A stretch of DNA of 41,989 bases from JAAUQA01 sp036351435 (GTDB lineage Bacteria > Pseudomonadota > Gammaproteobacteria > Competibacterales > Competibacteraceae): contig JAZBPA010000109.1 in the NCBI GenBank assembly GCA_036351435.1, forward strand, positions 1 to 41,989, written 5' to 3'. Positions 23,116 to 31,892 of this stretch are shown here, piece by piece. Every line of letters begins with the position of its first letter. The first letter of the stretch is position 1. Position numbers and translations under genes: made by a program. The notes below the pieces were generated by a model. It was given only the letters and a program-made list of their open reading frames with translations, was not told the origin of the DNA and searched no databases.

Positions 23116-25427
23116 CAAGAGGCCTTTTTGCGCATCGCGGTGCGGCGTTTTTTCTTGGGCGGAGCCGCTTTAATCAGTGCCTCGCATTCCGCCAAGGTCA
23201 GTTTTTCAGGCTCAGCGTCTTTGGGGATACGGGCATTGCGCTCACCATCGGTAATGTAAGGACCATAGCGTCCACGCAAAATCTGAATGGGCGAGCCATC
23301 GAACGTCTGGATAATTTTATTGGCAGCAGCGATCTTGTGCTCGGTAATCAGTTCCAACGCCTTTTCCAGGGTGACGGTATACGGGTCATCTTCCTTGAGC
23401 GAAACGTAACTTTTGCCGTAGCGGACATAGGGGCCGAAGCGCCCGATATTGGTCGACACCGTTTCACCTTCCGGCGTTTCACCGAGAGTCCTTGGTAATT
23501 GAAACAACGCTAAGGCTTCTTCCAAGTTAATCTTATCCATGCGTTGCTCTTGGCGTAATCCGGCAAAGCGAGGCTTTTCCTCGTCATCACGGGTGCCGAT
23601 TTGCGCAAACGGACCGTAACGCCCCATGCGCACGCTGACCGGTCGGCCCGACTTGGGATCAATGCCCAATTCCCGTGCCTGGACCACCTCATCCCGCGAG
23701 ACTTGGCTTTTTTCCTCGACCTGCTGGCGAAAGGGCTCCCAAAAAGCGCTCATCACTGGGATCCAGTTTTTTTCACCGCGCGAGACATCGTCCAATTCAT
23801 CTTCCAGACGAGCGGTGAAGTCATAATTCACGTAACGGCTGAAATGTTGAGTCAGAAACCGATTAACGATACGACCCATATCGGTGGGTTGGAAACGGCG
23901 TTTGTCCAACACCGCGTAATTGCGTTGGAGCAAGGTGGAAATAATACTGGCATAAGTTGAAGGACGACCGATACCGAACTCCTCCAACGTTTTAACCAGT
24001 GAGGCTTCGCTATAGCGCGGCGGCGGTTCAGTGAAATGCTGTTCCGGACGGATGGCCCGCAGCTCGACCAGTTCACCCTCGTTCATAGAGGGTAAGATTC
24101 GGTCATCGCTCTCTTCGGCACTGTCGTCTACCCCTTCCTGATACACGGCCATAAAGCCGGGATCAGCCAAGGTCGAACCAGTGGCGCGAAAAACATGGCC
24201 GGTTCCGCAGCTGAGATCAACGCCTACTGTGTTTAAAGTAGCAGGAATCATTTGACACGCCACGGTGCGTTTCCAGATCAATTCATATAGTCGGTATTGT
24301 TCCGAGTTCAGGTGCTCACGCACTGTTTCCGGCGCCAGCATGACCGACGTGGGACGCACCGCCTCATGGGCTTCCTGGGCGTTTTTAGTGCGCGTCTTGA
24401 ACTGGCGGGGCGCTTTGGGTACGTTGTGAGCCCCATAGCGCTGGGTTATCAACGTGCGAATCTCAGTGATCGCCTCCTGAGCAAGGTGAACGGAGTCGGT
24501 GCGCATATACGTAATCAACCCAACAGTTTCACCGCCGATGTCCACCCCTTCATAAAGCTGTTGGGCAATACGCATAGTACGTTGGGTGGTCGATCCCAGC
24601 TTGCGCGACGCCTCCTGCTGCAAAGTTGAGGTGGTGAACGGTGCGGCGGGATTGCGCTTGCGTTGTTTGCGCTCTACGCTCGTAACTCGCAACTGACCCT
24701 GCGCCGCCGTCCGCACAGCGGTTTCGATCGCCTCAGCAGCACTCTGCTCAGTAATGCTGAATTGGGTTAACCGCTCGCCCTGATAGTGCGTTAATTTGGC
24801 GTTAAAGGGTTGACCTTGTTTGGTCGCCTCGGCTTCTATGGTCCAGTATTCCTGGACTTCAAAGCGTTCGATCTCTTCTTCACGCTCGACAATCATCCGT
24901 AAAGCCGGGGATTGCACCCGACCGGCGGATAAGCCGCTGCGGATTTTTTTCCACAGTAACGGCGATAGGTTGAAACCCACCAAATAATCTAATGCGCGCC
25001 GAGCCTGTTGCGCATTGATTAATTCCATCGATAGGCCGCGCGGATGGGTCATAGCCTCTGCGATGGCGCGTTGGGTAATTTCATGGAATATGACCCGTTG
25101 CACCGGTTTGTCTTCGACCAGGTGACGCGCTTTCAGCAATTCAAACACATGCCAGGAAATCGCTTCGCCCTCTCGATCCGGGTCAGTCGCTAAATACAGT
25201 GCATCAGCCTTGCTCGCTGCCTTAGCAATCGCCTCTATATGCTTACTGTTTTTATCAATGGTGTCGTATTTCATGGCAAAGTCATGGTCAGGATCGACTG
25301 CTCCTTCGCGTGGCACCAAGTCCCGTACATGGCCGTAAGAAGCCAGCACCTCGAAATCTTTGCCTAAATACTTTTTGATGGTTCTGGCTTTTGCCGGAGA
25401 CTCCACGATAACCAGATTTTTACCCAT
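23115..25427 (-). CDS. topA: DNA topoisomerase I
   Basis: A 770-residue type IA topoisomerase. The Toprim domain has 'LVIVESPAKARTIKKYLG' and the metal-binding DPDREGEA (82-89). The catalytic tyrosine is Y307 in 'GLITYMRTDS'. 'LSAGRVQSPALRMIVERE' and 'GIGRPSTYASIISTLL' are further family marks. It relaxes negative supercoils by cutting one strand. The C-terminal third has no four-cysteine zinc ribbons of the E. coli type; instead it carries three G-R-x-G-P repeats ('MGRYGPFAQIG', 'IGRFGPYVRYG', 'RGRYGPYITDG') and a lysine-rich tail. No ribosome site is obvious before the ATG, which follows an AT-rich ATTAATTAATT stretch. The preceding 196-base gap separates it from smg. Confidence 0.98.
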   Translation of the reverse strand: MGKNLVIVESPAKARTIKKYLGKDFEVLASYGHVRDLVPREGAVDPDHDFAMKYDTIDKNSKHIEAIAKAASKADALYLATDPDREGEAISWHVFELLKARHLVEDKPVQRVIFHEITQRAIAEAMTHPRGLSMELINAQQARRALDYLVGFNLSPLLWKKIRSGLSAGRVQSPALRMIVEREEEIERFEVQEYWTIEAEATKQGQPFNAKLTHYQGERLTQFSITEQSAAEAIETAVRTAAQGQLRVTSVERKQRKRNPAAPFTTSTLQQEASRKLGSTTQRTMRIAQQLYEGVDIGGETVGLITYMRTDSVHLAQEAITEIRTLITQRYGAHNVPKAPRQFKTRTKNAQEAHEAVRPTSVMLAPETVREHLNSEQYRLYELIWKRTVACQMIPATLNTVGVDLSCGTGHVFRATGSTLADPGFMAVYQEGVDDSAEESDDRILPSMNEGELVELRAIRPEQHFTEPPPRYSEASLVKTLEEFGIGRPSTYASIISTLLQRNYAVLDKRRFQPTDMGRIVNRFLTQHFSRYVNYDFTARLEDELDDVSRGEKNWIPVMSAFWEPFRQQVEEKSQVSRDEVVQARELGIDPKSGRPVSVRMGRYGPFAQIGTRDDEEKPRFAGLRQEQRMDKINLEEALALFQLPRTLGETPEGETVSTNIGRFGPYVRYGKSYVSLKEDDPYTVTLEKALELITEHKIAAANKIIQTFDGSPIQILRGRYGPYITDGERNARIPKDAEPEKLTLAECEALIKAAPPKKKRRTAMRKKAS

Positions 25428-25623
25428 AATTAATTAATTTGCTGAGCGCTAGGGGGCATCTCGTTGATGCATCGGAACAGTTAGCGGTTTGGAATAATCC
25501 TTGCGTGATCCCACCGGAATAACACCGGCAAGACCATGATCATCACCAACTAATCGGTACGATGCCAGTTAATCCTGCGATGTAGGCGTAGCGCTGATGG
25601 TGAAGGGTTGTTAGGGAGAGGTA
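25428..25623. other. Intergenic region between smg and topA
   Basis: These 196 bases must hold the topA promoter and any smg terminator, but I found no convincing hexamer pair. Short nested inverted repeats occur at 25500-25534 (CTTGC with GCAAG, and CCGG with CCGG). The region just before topA is an ATTAATTAATT run. Confidence 0.35.
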
Positions 25624-26100
25624 TTAGTGTAGATAGCCCGCCATATCTTCAAACACTAAATCCTCCATCCAGGCGTAGGCTTCTTCCTGACCCGGTTGAT
25701 TAAACAACACCATGAGAATGATCCATTTAAGCTGGTTAAGGTCGATATCGTCGGTGGCTAATGCCATCACCCGATCAATAATGAGTTCCCGCGTTTCAGG
25801 GCTTAGTACACCGGTCTGTTCTAAGAACAACAAAAATCCCCGACAGTCGGGGTCCAGTCTGGCGCTTTCCTGTTCCATATAAATGCGGAATGAACGCTCT
25901 GGGTGGCACACACGCACCGGCGATTCTTGACTAGCCAGCAGCCCGTCCAGCCAGTCAAAGGCTTGTTGAATACCTTGAGAGGGGAAACCGGCTTCCAAAA
26001 GTTCAGTCTCAATCGATTCCCGGTCCGGGTCAATGTCCGTATCATCATTCATGTAGTTTTGAAACAGATACATCAATACGTCCAGGACGTTCTCTTTCAT
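25624..26100 (-). CDS. smg: Smg family protein (DUF494)
   Basis: A 158-residue Smg protein, the usual size. Family hallmarks are the start 'MKENVLDVLMYLFQNYM', the acidic stretch after it, 'LEAGFPSQGIQQAFDWLDGL', 'RFLLFLEQTGVLSPETRELI' (here GFLLFLEQTG) and the end 'WMEDLVFEDMAGYLH'. The molecular function of Smg is not settled. Its place between dprA and topA is conserved across gammaproteobacteria and confirms the identification. GAGGAG lies a few bases before the ATG, and the gene begins 9 bases after the dprA stop. Confidence 0.96.
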   Translation of the reverse strand: MKENVLDVLMYLFQNYMNDDTDIDPDRESIETELLEAGFPSQGIQQAFDWLDGLLASQESPVRVCHPERSFRIYMEQESARLDPDCRGFLLFLEQTGVLSPETRELIIDRVMALATDDIDLNQLKWIILMVLFNQPGQEEAYAWMEDLVFEDMAGYLH

Positions 26101-26109
26101 TAGTACTCC

Positions 26110-27261
26110 TCAAGGGCTACGGGAATATAGGCCACCAGGGGCAGCGGCAACGAAACCTTGCAATTCCAGAATGAGCAGCATGGAGGAAACCGTCTCAGCC
26201 GTCAATCCGCAACGCGCGACCAGCTCATCCACCGAGGTCGGCACATTCCCCAATGCCTCTAGCAAGCGTTGATATTCGGCATCTAAATCCGGTGCGGCAG
26301 AAGTGGCGATTGTCACAGGGGAGTCTTCAAGTTGCACGGCTGCCCGAGCTAATGCACCGAGCTCTTCCAGTATATCGGCAGCAGTTTCAACCAACTTGGC
26401 GCCTTGCCGAATCAGGCCGTGGCACCCTTTAGCCATCGCGTTATGAATAGAACCGGGAATCGCAAATACCTCGCGTCCCTGTTCGGTCGCTAAGCCGGCC
26501 GTGATGAGCGAGCCGCTGCGGACCGCCGCTTCTACAACTAGCGTGCCGAGAGCCAAACCACTGAGGATTCGGTTACGGCGCGGGAAATGTTCAGCCAACG
26601 GCGGTGTGGTCGGCGGGAGCTCCGAGACCAGTGCACCGTGTTCGGCGATAGCGTGCGCTAATTTTCGATGTTGCGCTGGATACACGCGATCCACGCCGGT
26701 GCCTAGGACGGCGACCGTAAATCCCTTATCTTGCAAGGCTCCCTGATGTGCCTCAGCATCGACTCCGAGGGCCATACCACTGGTGATGGTGAAACCTGCG
26801 CCGGCCAAGTGCGCAGCAAAACGGCGGGCATTTTCTCTACCCGAAGTCGTTGGATGACGGGTGCCGACAATAGCGATTTGCGGATAATGTAAGCATTCGC
26901 GGCGACCATGCACAAAAAGCAGCGGCGGTGGCGTATCAATCTGTTTTAGTAATGGGGGATAATCCGGATCATGTAAGCTGATTAAGCTATTGCCCGGTTT
27001 CTCTAACCACAATAGATCCTGGTCGACACGGCGCCAATCCGGCGCACTGAGGTAGTCTAAAGCCGCATCCGGCAGGTTTAAAGCCGCCCAAGCGCCGCGC
27101 TCAGCAGCCAGAGCTGCCTCGGGTGAGCCGAAATGTACTAATAAGCGGGAGAAGCGTGCCGGTCCGATACCAGGTGCACGCAGCAGAGCCAACCAATAGG
27201 CCAGCTCAGTGCGTTCAATCGATACTTCAGGATTCAGGACTGGTAACCCGGTCGTTGACAC
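26110..27261 (-). CDS. dprA: DNA-processing protein DprA
   Basis: A 383-residue DprA. An N-terminal SAM-like helical region (about 15-90) is followed by the extended Rossmann fold: 'IAIVGTRHPTTSGRENARR', 'TITSGMALGVDAEAHQGAL', 'AVLGTGVDRVYP', 'FPRRNRILSGLALGTLVVEA' and 'SGSLITAGLATEQGREVFA'. A C-terminal winged-helix (DML1-like, 'SVDELVARCGLTAETVSSML') completes it. DprA loads RecA onto incoming single-stranded DNA during transformation, so a competence-type pathway may exist, although DprA is also found in bacteria with no known competence. The GTG start overlaps the upstream LysM lipoprotein gene by 35 bases and has only a weak ribosome site. Confidence 0.96.
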   Translation of the reverse strand: MSTTGLPVLNPEVSIERTELAYWLALLRAPGIGPARFSRLLVHFGSPEAALAAERGAWAALNLPDAALDYLSAPDWRRVDQDLLWLEKPGNSLISLHDPDYPPLLKQIDTPPPLLFVHGRRECLHYPQIAIVGTRHPTTSGRENARRFAAHLAGAGFTITSGMALGVDAEAHQGALQDKGFTVAVLGTGVDRVYPAQHRKLAHAIAEHGALVSELPPTTPPLAEHFPRRNRILSGLALGTLVVEAAVRSGSLITAGLATEQGREVFAIPGSIHNAMAKGCHGLIRQGAKLVETAADILEELGALARAAVQLEDSPVTIATSAAPDLDAEYQRLLEALGNVPTSVDELVARCGLTAETVSSMLLILELQGFVAAAPGGLYSRSP

Positions 27262-28378
27262 GAATCGGAGCGATCATATTGGTCACTAGACCATAACTAA
27301 CCGCGTCATAGACTTTGTAAATCATCACCATGCCGGCCCGGTTGCCGGGGAGTTCCGCTTCTGTATCCGACCAGACATCACGCGCTTCACGCGGTGGGCC
27401 GAATACCTCCAGCATTTGACCCGGTTCGACGCCCTCATTTAACCCAACGTTAACAATAACACTACCAAATTGACGCGCATTGACAGAATCACCCAACACC
27501 ACCAGGATTTGCCCATCAGTATCAGGCAAGGCAGGCCGTGGGGTAAAACTGAAAGCATCGTTTCGTTCTTCTTCCATAGGGAATAGCCGATCACCGCGCT
27601 TTATCTCATTTCTGGAGCGAGTCAACAGAAAAGTAGCAGGATTGTCTTCCTCGTCTCCGTCCAGTACGGCGTCTCCCATATAACTCCCATCAAATCCTAG
27701 AAATTGCCCCGTCACCGGATCGCGGAGTTCACTCCCGCCGCGGAACACGCGGTAACGACTGTAGTCAAATCCACTGCGACTTTGTACATAAGCACGCTCT
27801 CCCACACCTAGATTGACTCGATCATCAATACCCCCCACGATGACGGGAGCGGCATCCCATTCATTTTTGTTAACCACGATAGAGCGAAGCACGAAGCTTT
27901 CAATAGCGCTACGTGGTACGGTAGGAATCGGTCGATTAAAGTCCTCGATCCGCACTTGCGGTGAGAGCTTGATGATGGGCGGTTCAGTGGCGGGAATCAA
28001 GCGTAATGCCGGTTGCCCGTTTTCATCGTACAATTCTATCTGATCGCCGGGATAAATCTGATTAGCGTTATCCAGGCTCGGATCGGGTCGCCATAGCTGG
28101 GCCCAACGCCAAGGCGTTTCCAAAAACACTTCAGCAACATCCAACAGCGTATCACCCGGTTGAACAGTGTAGACTTGTGGGTGATCCGGGCGCAAACGAA
28201 CCTGAGCCCTGTCCGGGATAGTAGCCGCCGCAGCCTGATTCATTGCTAACGGGGGCGGCGGTTCATTGGTAGCTGCCGAAGATGTGGCTTGATCAGGGGT
28301 CTGCGCACAGGCACTGAGCAGCAGAGCCAGCACCGGCACAAAAGGGCCAGATTTTGCGGTACATTTTTTAATCATCAT
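27227..28378 (-). CDS. LysM domain lipoprotein
   Basis: A 383-residue exported protein. The signal peptide ends in LLLSAC, a lipobox with Cys24, and is followed by a Pro/Ala-rich linker. One LysM domain (about 68-118, 'YTVQPGDTLLDVAEVFLETP' and 'NQIYPGDQIELY') should bind peptidoglycan. The remaining ~260 residues match the conserved uncharacterised region that follows LysM in this dprA-linked family, with 'EWDAAPVIVGGIDDRVNLG' and 'RGDRLFPMEEERN'. Its role is unknown; a cell-wall-associated structural or targeting role is likely. It precedes dprA, as commonly seen, and diverges from def across a 146-base gap. AAGGA lies 9 bases before the ATG. Confidence 0.9.
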   Translation of the reverse strand: MMIKKCTAKSGPFVPVLALLLSACAQTPDQATSSAATNEPPPPLAMNQAAAATIPDRAQVRLRPDHPQVYTVQPGDTLLDVAEVFLETPWRWAQLWRPDPSLDNANQIYPGDQIELYDENGQPALRLIPATEPPIIKLSPQVRIEDFNRPIPTVPRSAIESFVLRSIVVNKNEWDAAPVIVGGIDDRVNLGVGERAYVQSRSGFDYSRYRVFRGGSELRDPVTGQFLGFDGSYMGDAVLDGDEEDNPATFLLTRSRNEIKRGDRLFPMEEERNDAFSFTPRPALPDTDGQILVVLGDSVNARQFGSVIVNVGLNEGVEPGQMLEVFGPPREARDVWSDTEAELPGNRAGMVMIYKVYDAVSYGLVTNMIAPIRVNDRVTSPES

Positions 28379-28524
28379 TGTACTGGATCCTTATTGTCGA
28401 ATAGCGAGCGTACAACAAAATGGCTACCGTGCACAAAGTATAGCGGCTTGCCGAAGATTTCTTGTATTATTTACGATACTTATACACTATTTTAGGCTTA
28501 TTTGAACTAAAGGGCGGTAACGAA
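28379..28524. promoter_or_regulatory. Divergent control region between LysM lipoprotein and def
   Basis: This 146-base gap must drive transcription in both directions. It contains an AT-rich block at 28455-28500 with several -10-like boxes (TATTAT at 28465, GATACT at 28475, TATACA at 28481). No pairing with a good -35 at standard spacing stood out, so individual promoters are not assigned. Confidence 0.35.
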
Positions 28525-29037
28525 ATGGCGCAGTTAAGTATCCTCCACTTTCCTGACCCCAGGTTGCGTAAGCAGGCTGTCCCCGTAGATACTGTGGATG
28601 AGCGGATTCGTACGTTGGTGGACGATATGTTGGAGACCATGTATGCGGCTCCCGGCATTGGTTTGGCCGCAACACAGGTCAATGAACAAAAACGTATCAT
28701 AGTCATGGATATCTCGGAAGCGAAGGATCAGCCCCTGGTGTTGATCAACCCTTGCATTTTAGAGCGTTCGGGAGAACAGGAAATGGATGAAGGGTGTTTG
28801 TCCGTACCGGGTGTTTATGCTCCGGTGCAGCGCGCAAGCTGGATTCGCCTCAGCGCGCTGGACCGGCACGGCGAACCTTATGAAATGGTCGCCGAAGAGT
28901 TATTGTCGGTATGCATCCAGCATGAAATGGATCACTTGGAAGGCAAGCTGTTCGTCGATTATCTGTCTCCGCTTAAGCGCAATCGCATTCGCAAGAAGAT
29001 GGAGAAGCAGGTTCGTAGCGAAGCACGCGCGCGCTGA
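28525..29037 (+). CDS. def: Peptide deformylase
   Basis: A 170-residue enzyme of the usual size. All three family motifs are present: GIGLAATQV (45-52 area), EGCLSVPG with metal ligand C91, and QHEMDHLEG with ligands H133 and H137 and catalytic E134. It removes the formyl group from the N-terminal formyl-methionine of new proteins, normally with Fe2+. The ATG at 28525 is chosen because the conserved N-terminus (MAQLSILHFPDPRLR) begins there and AAGGGCGG precedes it; the longer frame from 28462 would translate promoter-like sequence. It is paired with fmt 5 bases downstream. Confidence 0.98.
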   Translation: MAQLSILHFPDPRLRKQAVPVDTVDERIRTLVDDMLETMYAAPGIGLAATQVNEQKRIIVMDISEAKDQPLVLINPCILERSGEQEMDEGCLSVPGVYAPVQRASWIRLSALDRHGEPYEMVAEELLSVCIQHEMDHLEGKLFVDYLSPLKRNRIRKKMEKQVRSEARAR

Positions 29038-29042
29038 TTATC

Positions 29043-29990
29043 GTGTCTAATCCTCAAGGTGCGCTGCGCATCGTTTTTGCCGGCACTCCCTCGTTCGCTG
29101 TGCCTACGCTGGAAGCCTTATTGACGGCAGGTTATTCCCCATGTGCAGTCTACACCCAGCCTGATCGTCCGGCAGGGCGGGGTCGACAGCTGCGTCCTAG
29201 TCCGGTCAAAGCCAGGGCGACCGGGTTGATGATTCGGCAACCGCCCAGCCTGCGCGATCCTAAGGTGCAACAAGAACTTGCTGAGTTGCAACCGGACCTA
29301 TTAATCGTTGTAGCCTACGGTCTACTGTTACCAGCTGCCGTGTTGCAGATTCCACGCTTGGGTTGTGTGAACGTGCATGCTTCCCTGTTACCGCGTTGGC
29401 GAGGCGCAGCTCCGGTACAACATGCGTTACTGGCCGGTGATTCGGAATCCGGAATCAGCATCATGCAAATGGATGAGGGTCTTGATACCGGTCCTGTTTT
29501 AGCCCGGGCTGCCTTTTCAATAACTCCCGGGATGACGGCCGGTCAACTGCAGGATTGCTTGGCACTATTGGGTGCCCAAACTTTGGTGCAATTATTCCCC
29601 GAACTAGTAGTCGGTCAACTGTCTCCGTGGCCGCAAGACGATACGTTGGCAACCTATGCGGGCAAAATCGATAAAGCGCAGGCTCAGCTGGATTGGGCGC
29701 AATCCGCGCTTATCTTGGAACGGCAGGTATTGGCATTCAACCCTCAGCCGGTAGCATGGACAACTTTGGGATTACAGACCTTGCGAATCTGGCGCGCTCA
29801 AGCCCTAACCGAGGTCACTAAAGCCCCGCCAGGTACAGTGGTATGGGAGAATAGCGAAGGGATCGGGGTTGCTACTGGAGCGGGTGTACTGCGCCTGACC
29901 GAAGTGCAGTTACCCGGCAAACGTCCTATGGCCGTTGCGGATTTTAGCCACGCCCACTCACTGCATGGCCAACAGTTAGGAACGGTATGA
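29043..29990 (+). CDS. fmt: Methionyl-tRNA formyltransferase
   Basis: A 315-residue formyltransferase. The N-terminal catalytic domain shows 'RIVFAGTPSFAVPTLEALL', the tRNA-contacting loop 'YTQPDRPAGRGRQLRPSPVK', and the active-site set 'NVHASLLPRWRGAAPVQ' (Asn/His) with 'MDEGLDTGPVL' (Asp). A C-terminal OB-like domain follows from about residue 205. It transfers a formyl group from 10-formyltetrahydrofolate to Met-tRNAfMet. Translation starts at GTG, 5 bases after the def stop. The stop overlaps the rsmB start by 4 bases (ATGA). Def and Fmt work on the two ends of the same formylation cycle. Confidence 0.98.
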   Translation: MSNPQGALRIVFAGTPSFAVPTLEALLTAGYSPCAVYTQPDRPAGRGRQLRPSPVKARATGLMIRQPPSLRDPKVQQELAELQPDLLIVVAYGLLLPAAVLQIPRLGCVNVHASLLPRWRGAAPVQHALLAGDSESGISIMQMDEGLDTGPVLARAAFSITPGMTAGQLQDCLALLGAQTLVQLFPELVVGQLSPWPQDDTLATYAGKIDKAQAQLDWAQSALILERQVLAFNPQPVAWTTLGLQTLRIWRAQALTEVTKAPPGTVVWENSEGIGVATGAGVLRLTEVQLPGKRPMAVADFSHAHSLHGQQLGTV

Positions 29991-31294
29991 AGCAAAGCAA
30001 TGTGCGCGCTAAAGCCGCCCAAGTTATGAATCAAGTCGTGGCAGAGGGCGGCTCGCTGTCAGCCGTGTTGCCACCGGCCTTGGCTCAAGTTGGCAGCCGT
30101 GATCGGGGATTATTGCAAGAGCTTTGCTTTGGTGCATTACGCTGGTACCCCCAACTGCAGTATTTGCTCACTCGATTGTTGAAAAAACCACTCAAAACGG
30201 GACAGGGTGAAGTTCAAGCCTTGTTGCTATTGGGATTGTACCAATTGCTCTACCTGCGGGTGCCGGATCATGCCGCTGTTTCTGAGGTGGTTAGCGCAGC
30301 TCGGGCATTAGGCAAAACTTGGGCAACGGGATTGATCAACGGAGTGTTGCGCAATTTTCAACGACGTCGAGACGCTTGGTTAGCGGAACTAGAACAGGAC
30401 GAAGTTGCTCGTACCGCTCATCCGCTATGGTTGCTGCGCCGCGTCCAGGCAGACTGGCCGCAGCATTGGCAAGCAGTCGTTGCTGCGAATAATGCTCGAC
30501 CGCCTTACAGTTTAAGAGTCAACCGCCTGCATTCTACCCGTGCAGCGTATTTAGAACGTCTATCTGCAGCCGGCATTGATGCCTTGCCAAGTACCGTCAG
30601 TGAAGTTGGTATTACCTTAACCCAAGCTCAAGAACCCCAGACTTTACCGGATTTTGCCAATGGAGCGGTGGCGGTGCAGGATATCGCTGCCCAGTTGGCA
30701 GCTGATCTGTTGGATGTAAAACCAGGCCAACGGGTACTTGATGCCTGCGCGGCACCGGGAGGCAAAACCTGTCATTTATTAGAAACTCAGCCGCAGATGG
30801 CACTTTTGCTAGCTTTAGATAAAGACGTGACCCGCTTGGCACAGGTGCAAGATAATCTAACTCGGCAGGGACTGCATGCTGAACTTAAAGTGGCGGATGC
30901 CGCTAGTCCGGCGATTTGGTGGGATGGGCAACAGTACGACCGGGTGTTACTGGACACCCCTTGTTCGGCTACTGGGGTGATTCGCCGACATCCCGATATT
31001 AAAATTCGCCGTCGCATCACTGATATAACCGCGCTGGCTGCACAACAATACAATTTATTGACTCAGCTGTGGACGGTGCTCGCGCCTAACGGAAAATTGC
31101 TGTACGCCACTTGCTCGATTCTGCAGCAAGAAAATGAGCAAGTGATTGCCGCTTTTCTATCTAACCAAGCAGATGCTCGGGAAATTCCTTTAACTGCTAC
31201 CTGGGGTTTGGGCCGAACACATGGCAGACAAATTTTGCCCGGGGAGCTAGGGATGGATGGTTTTTATTACGCTTGCCTGGCCAAACAGTCCTGA
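29987..31294 (+). CDS. rsmB: 16S rRNA (cytosine(967)-C(5))-methyltransferase RsmB
   Basis: A 435-residue protein with an N-terminal NusB-like RNA-binding domain (about 1-140, 'LLQELCFGALRWYPQL') and a C-terminal SAM-dependent methyltransferase. SAM motif I is 'VLDACAAPGGKTCHLLE', motif IV is 'LLDTPCSATGVIRRHPDIK' and motif VI is 'LLYATCSILQQENE'. The two cysteines in PCS and TCS are the base-releasing and catalytic residues of m5C enzymes. It methylates C967 of 16S rRNA. It overlaps fmt by 4 bases, so translation is likely coupled. The next gene starts 31 bases later. Confidence 0.97.
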   Translation: MKQSNVRAKAAQVMNQVVAEGGSLSAVLPPALAQVGSRDRGLLQELCFGALRWYPQLQYLLTRLLKKPLKTGQGEVQALLLLGLYQLLYLRVPDHAAVSEVVSAARALGKTWATGLINGVLRNFQRRRDAWLAELEQDEVARTAHPLWLLRRVQADWPQHWQAVVAANNARPPYSLRVNRLHSTRAAYLERLSAAGIDALPSTVSEVGITLTQAQEPQTLPDFANGAVAVQDIAAQLAADLLDVKPGQRVLDACAAPGGKTCHLLETQPQMALLLALDKDVTRLAQVQDNLTRQGLHAELKVADAASPAIWWDGQQYDRVLLDTPCSATGVIRRHPDIKIRRRITDITALAAQQYNLLTQLWTVLAPNGKLLYATCSILQQENEQVIAAFLSNQADAREIPLTATWGLGRTHGRQILPGELGMDGFYYACLAKQS

Positions 31295-31325
31295 TGGGTC
31301 GGCCTTGTTCGGATTGGCTGATTTG

Positions 31326-31892
31326 ATGGTGCTACCGACTGTGTTCGGCAAACGTCTGGCTTGGTTGTGTTTGCTGGTCGGTTTATCGCTGACGGCAAAC
31401 GGATGGGCGTCCAGTTTTAAGGTCGTCAACGCCAGCACCCGTCTGGACAATGAGATATACCGGCTTTACGCTCAACTAGATTATCAACTCAGCCAAGCCC
31501 CGCTCGAAGCTTTACAAAACGGTGTGCCGCTTACCTTCAGCCAGCAGGTGGAATTGATACGCAAACGCGAATGGCTATGGGATGAAGTGCTGACAACGCG
31601 CATTCAACGTTTCACCTTGGCTTACCATGCGCTTTCGCGGCAATACGTCGTGACCGATCTCGACCGAGAAGTCAGTAAAAGTTTTCCCGATGCCACGGCA
31701 GCCTTTGATTTTCTGGGCAACATTGACAACTTGCCATTAGTGAATTCCAAGGTATTGAACGCACAGGAAATATATTACGTACGGTTGCGCACCACTCTGG
31801 ACCTGGAAAAACTGCCGGTCCCCCTGTTGTTGGTAGCCTATCTATCGGATGATTGGTATTTAAGCGGGGAATGGTACACATGGCCTCTATAG
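31326..31892 (+). CDS. DUF4390 domain-containing exported protein
   Basis: A 188-residue protein with a signal peptide ('LAWLCLLVGLSLTANGWA', cleavage likely before SSF) and a mature domain of the DUF4390 family. Landmarks are 'LDYQLSQAPLEALQNGVPL', 'RIQRFTLAYHALSRQYVV', 'YYVRLRTTLDLEKLPVPL' and a W-rich end ('SDDWYLSGEWYTWPL'). DUF4390 genes regularly sit between rsmB and ntrY, which supports the call, but no molecular function is established. The ATG at 31326 gives a normal signal peptide; the longer frame from 31257 overlaps rsmB. Its 3' end overlaps ntrY by 13 bases. A periplasmic role linked to the NtrY sensor is a guess. Confidence 0.88.
   Translation: MVLPTVFGKRLAWLCLLVGLSLTANGWASSFKVVNASTRLDNEIYRLYAQLDYQLSQAPLEALQNGVPLTFSQQVELIRKREWLWDEVLTTRIQRFTLAYHALSRQYVVTDLDREVSKSFPDATAAFDFLGNIDNLPLVNSKVLNAQEIYYVRLRTTLDLEKLPVPLLLVAYLSDDWYLSGEWYTWPL

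Noticed and set aside
25500..25534. Short inverted repeats between smg and topA as a terminator
   Set aside because: The stems are only 4-5 bases with long loops and no T-run, so evidence for termination is weak.
28462..28524. 21-codon N-terminal extension of peptide deformylase
   Set aside because: It runs through AT-rich promoter-like sequence, and the conserved deformylase N-terminus begins at 28525.
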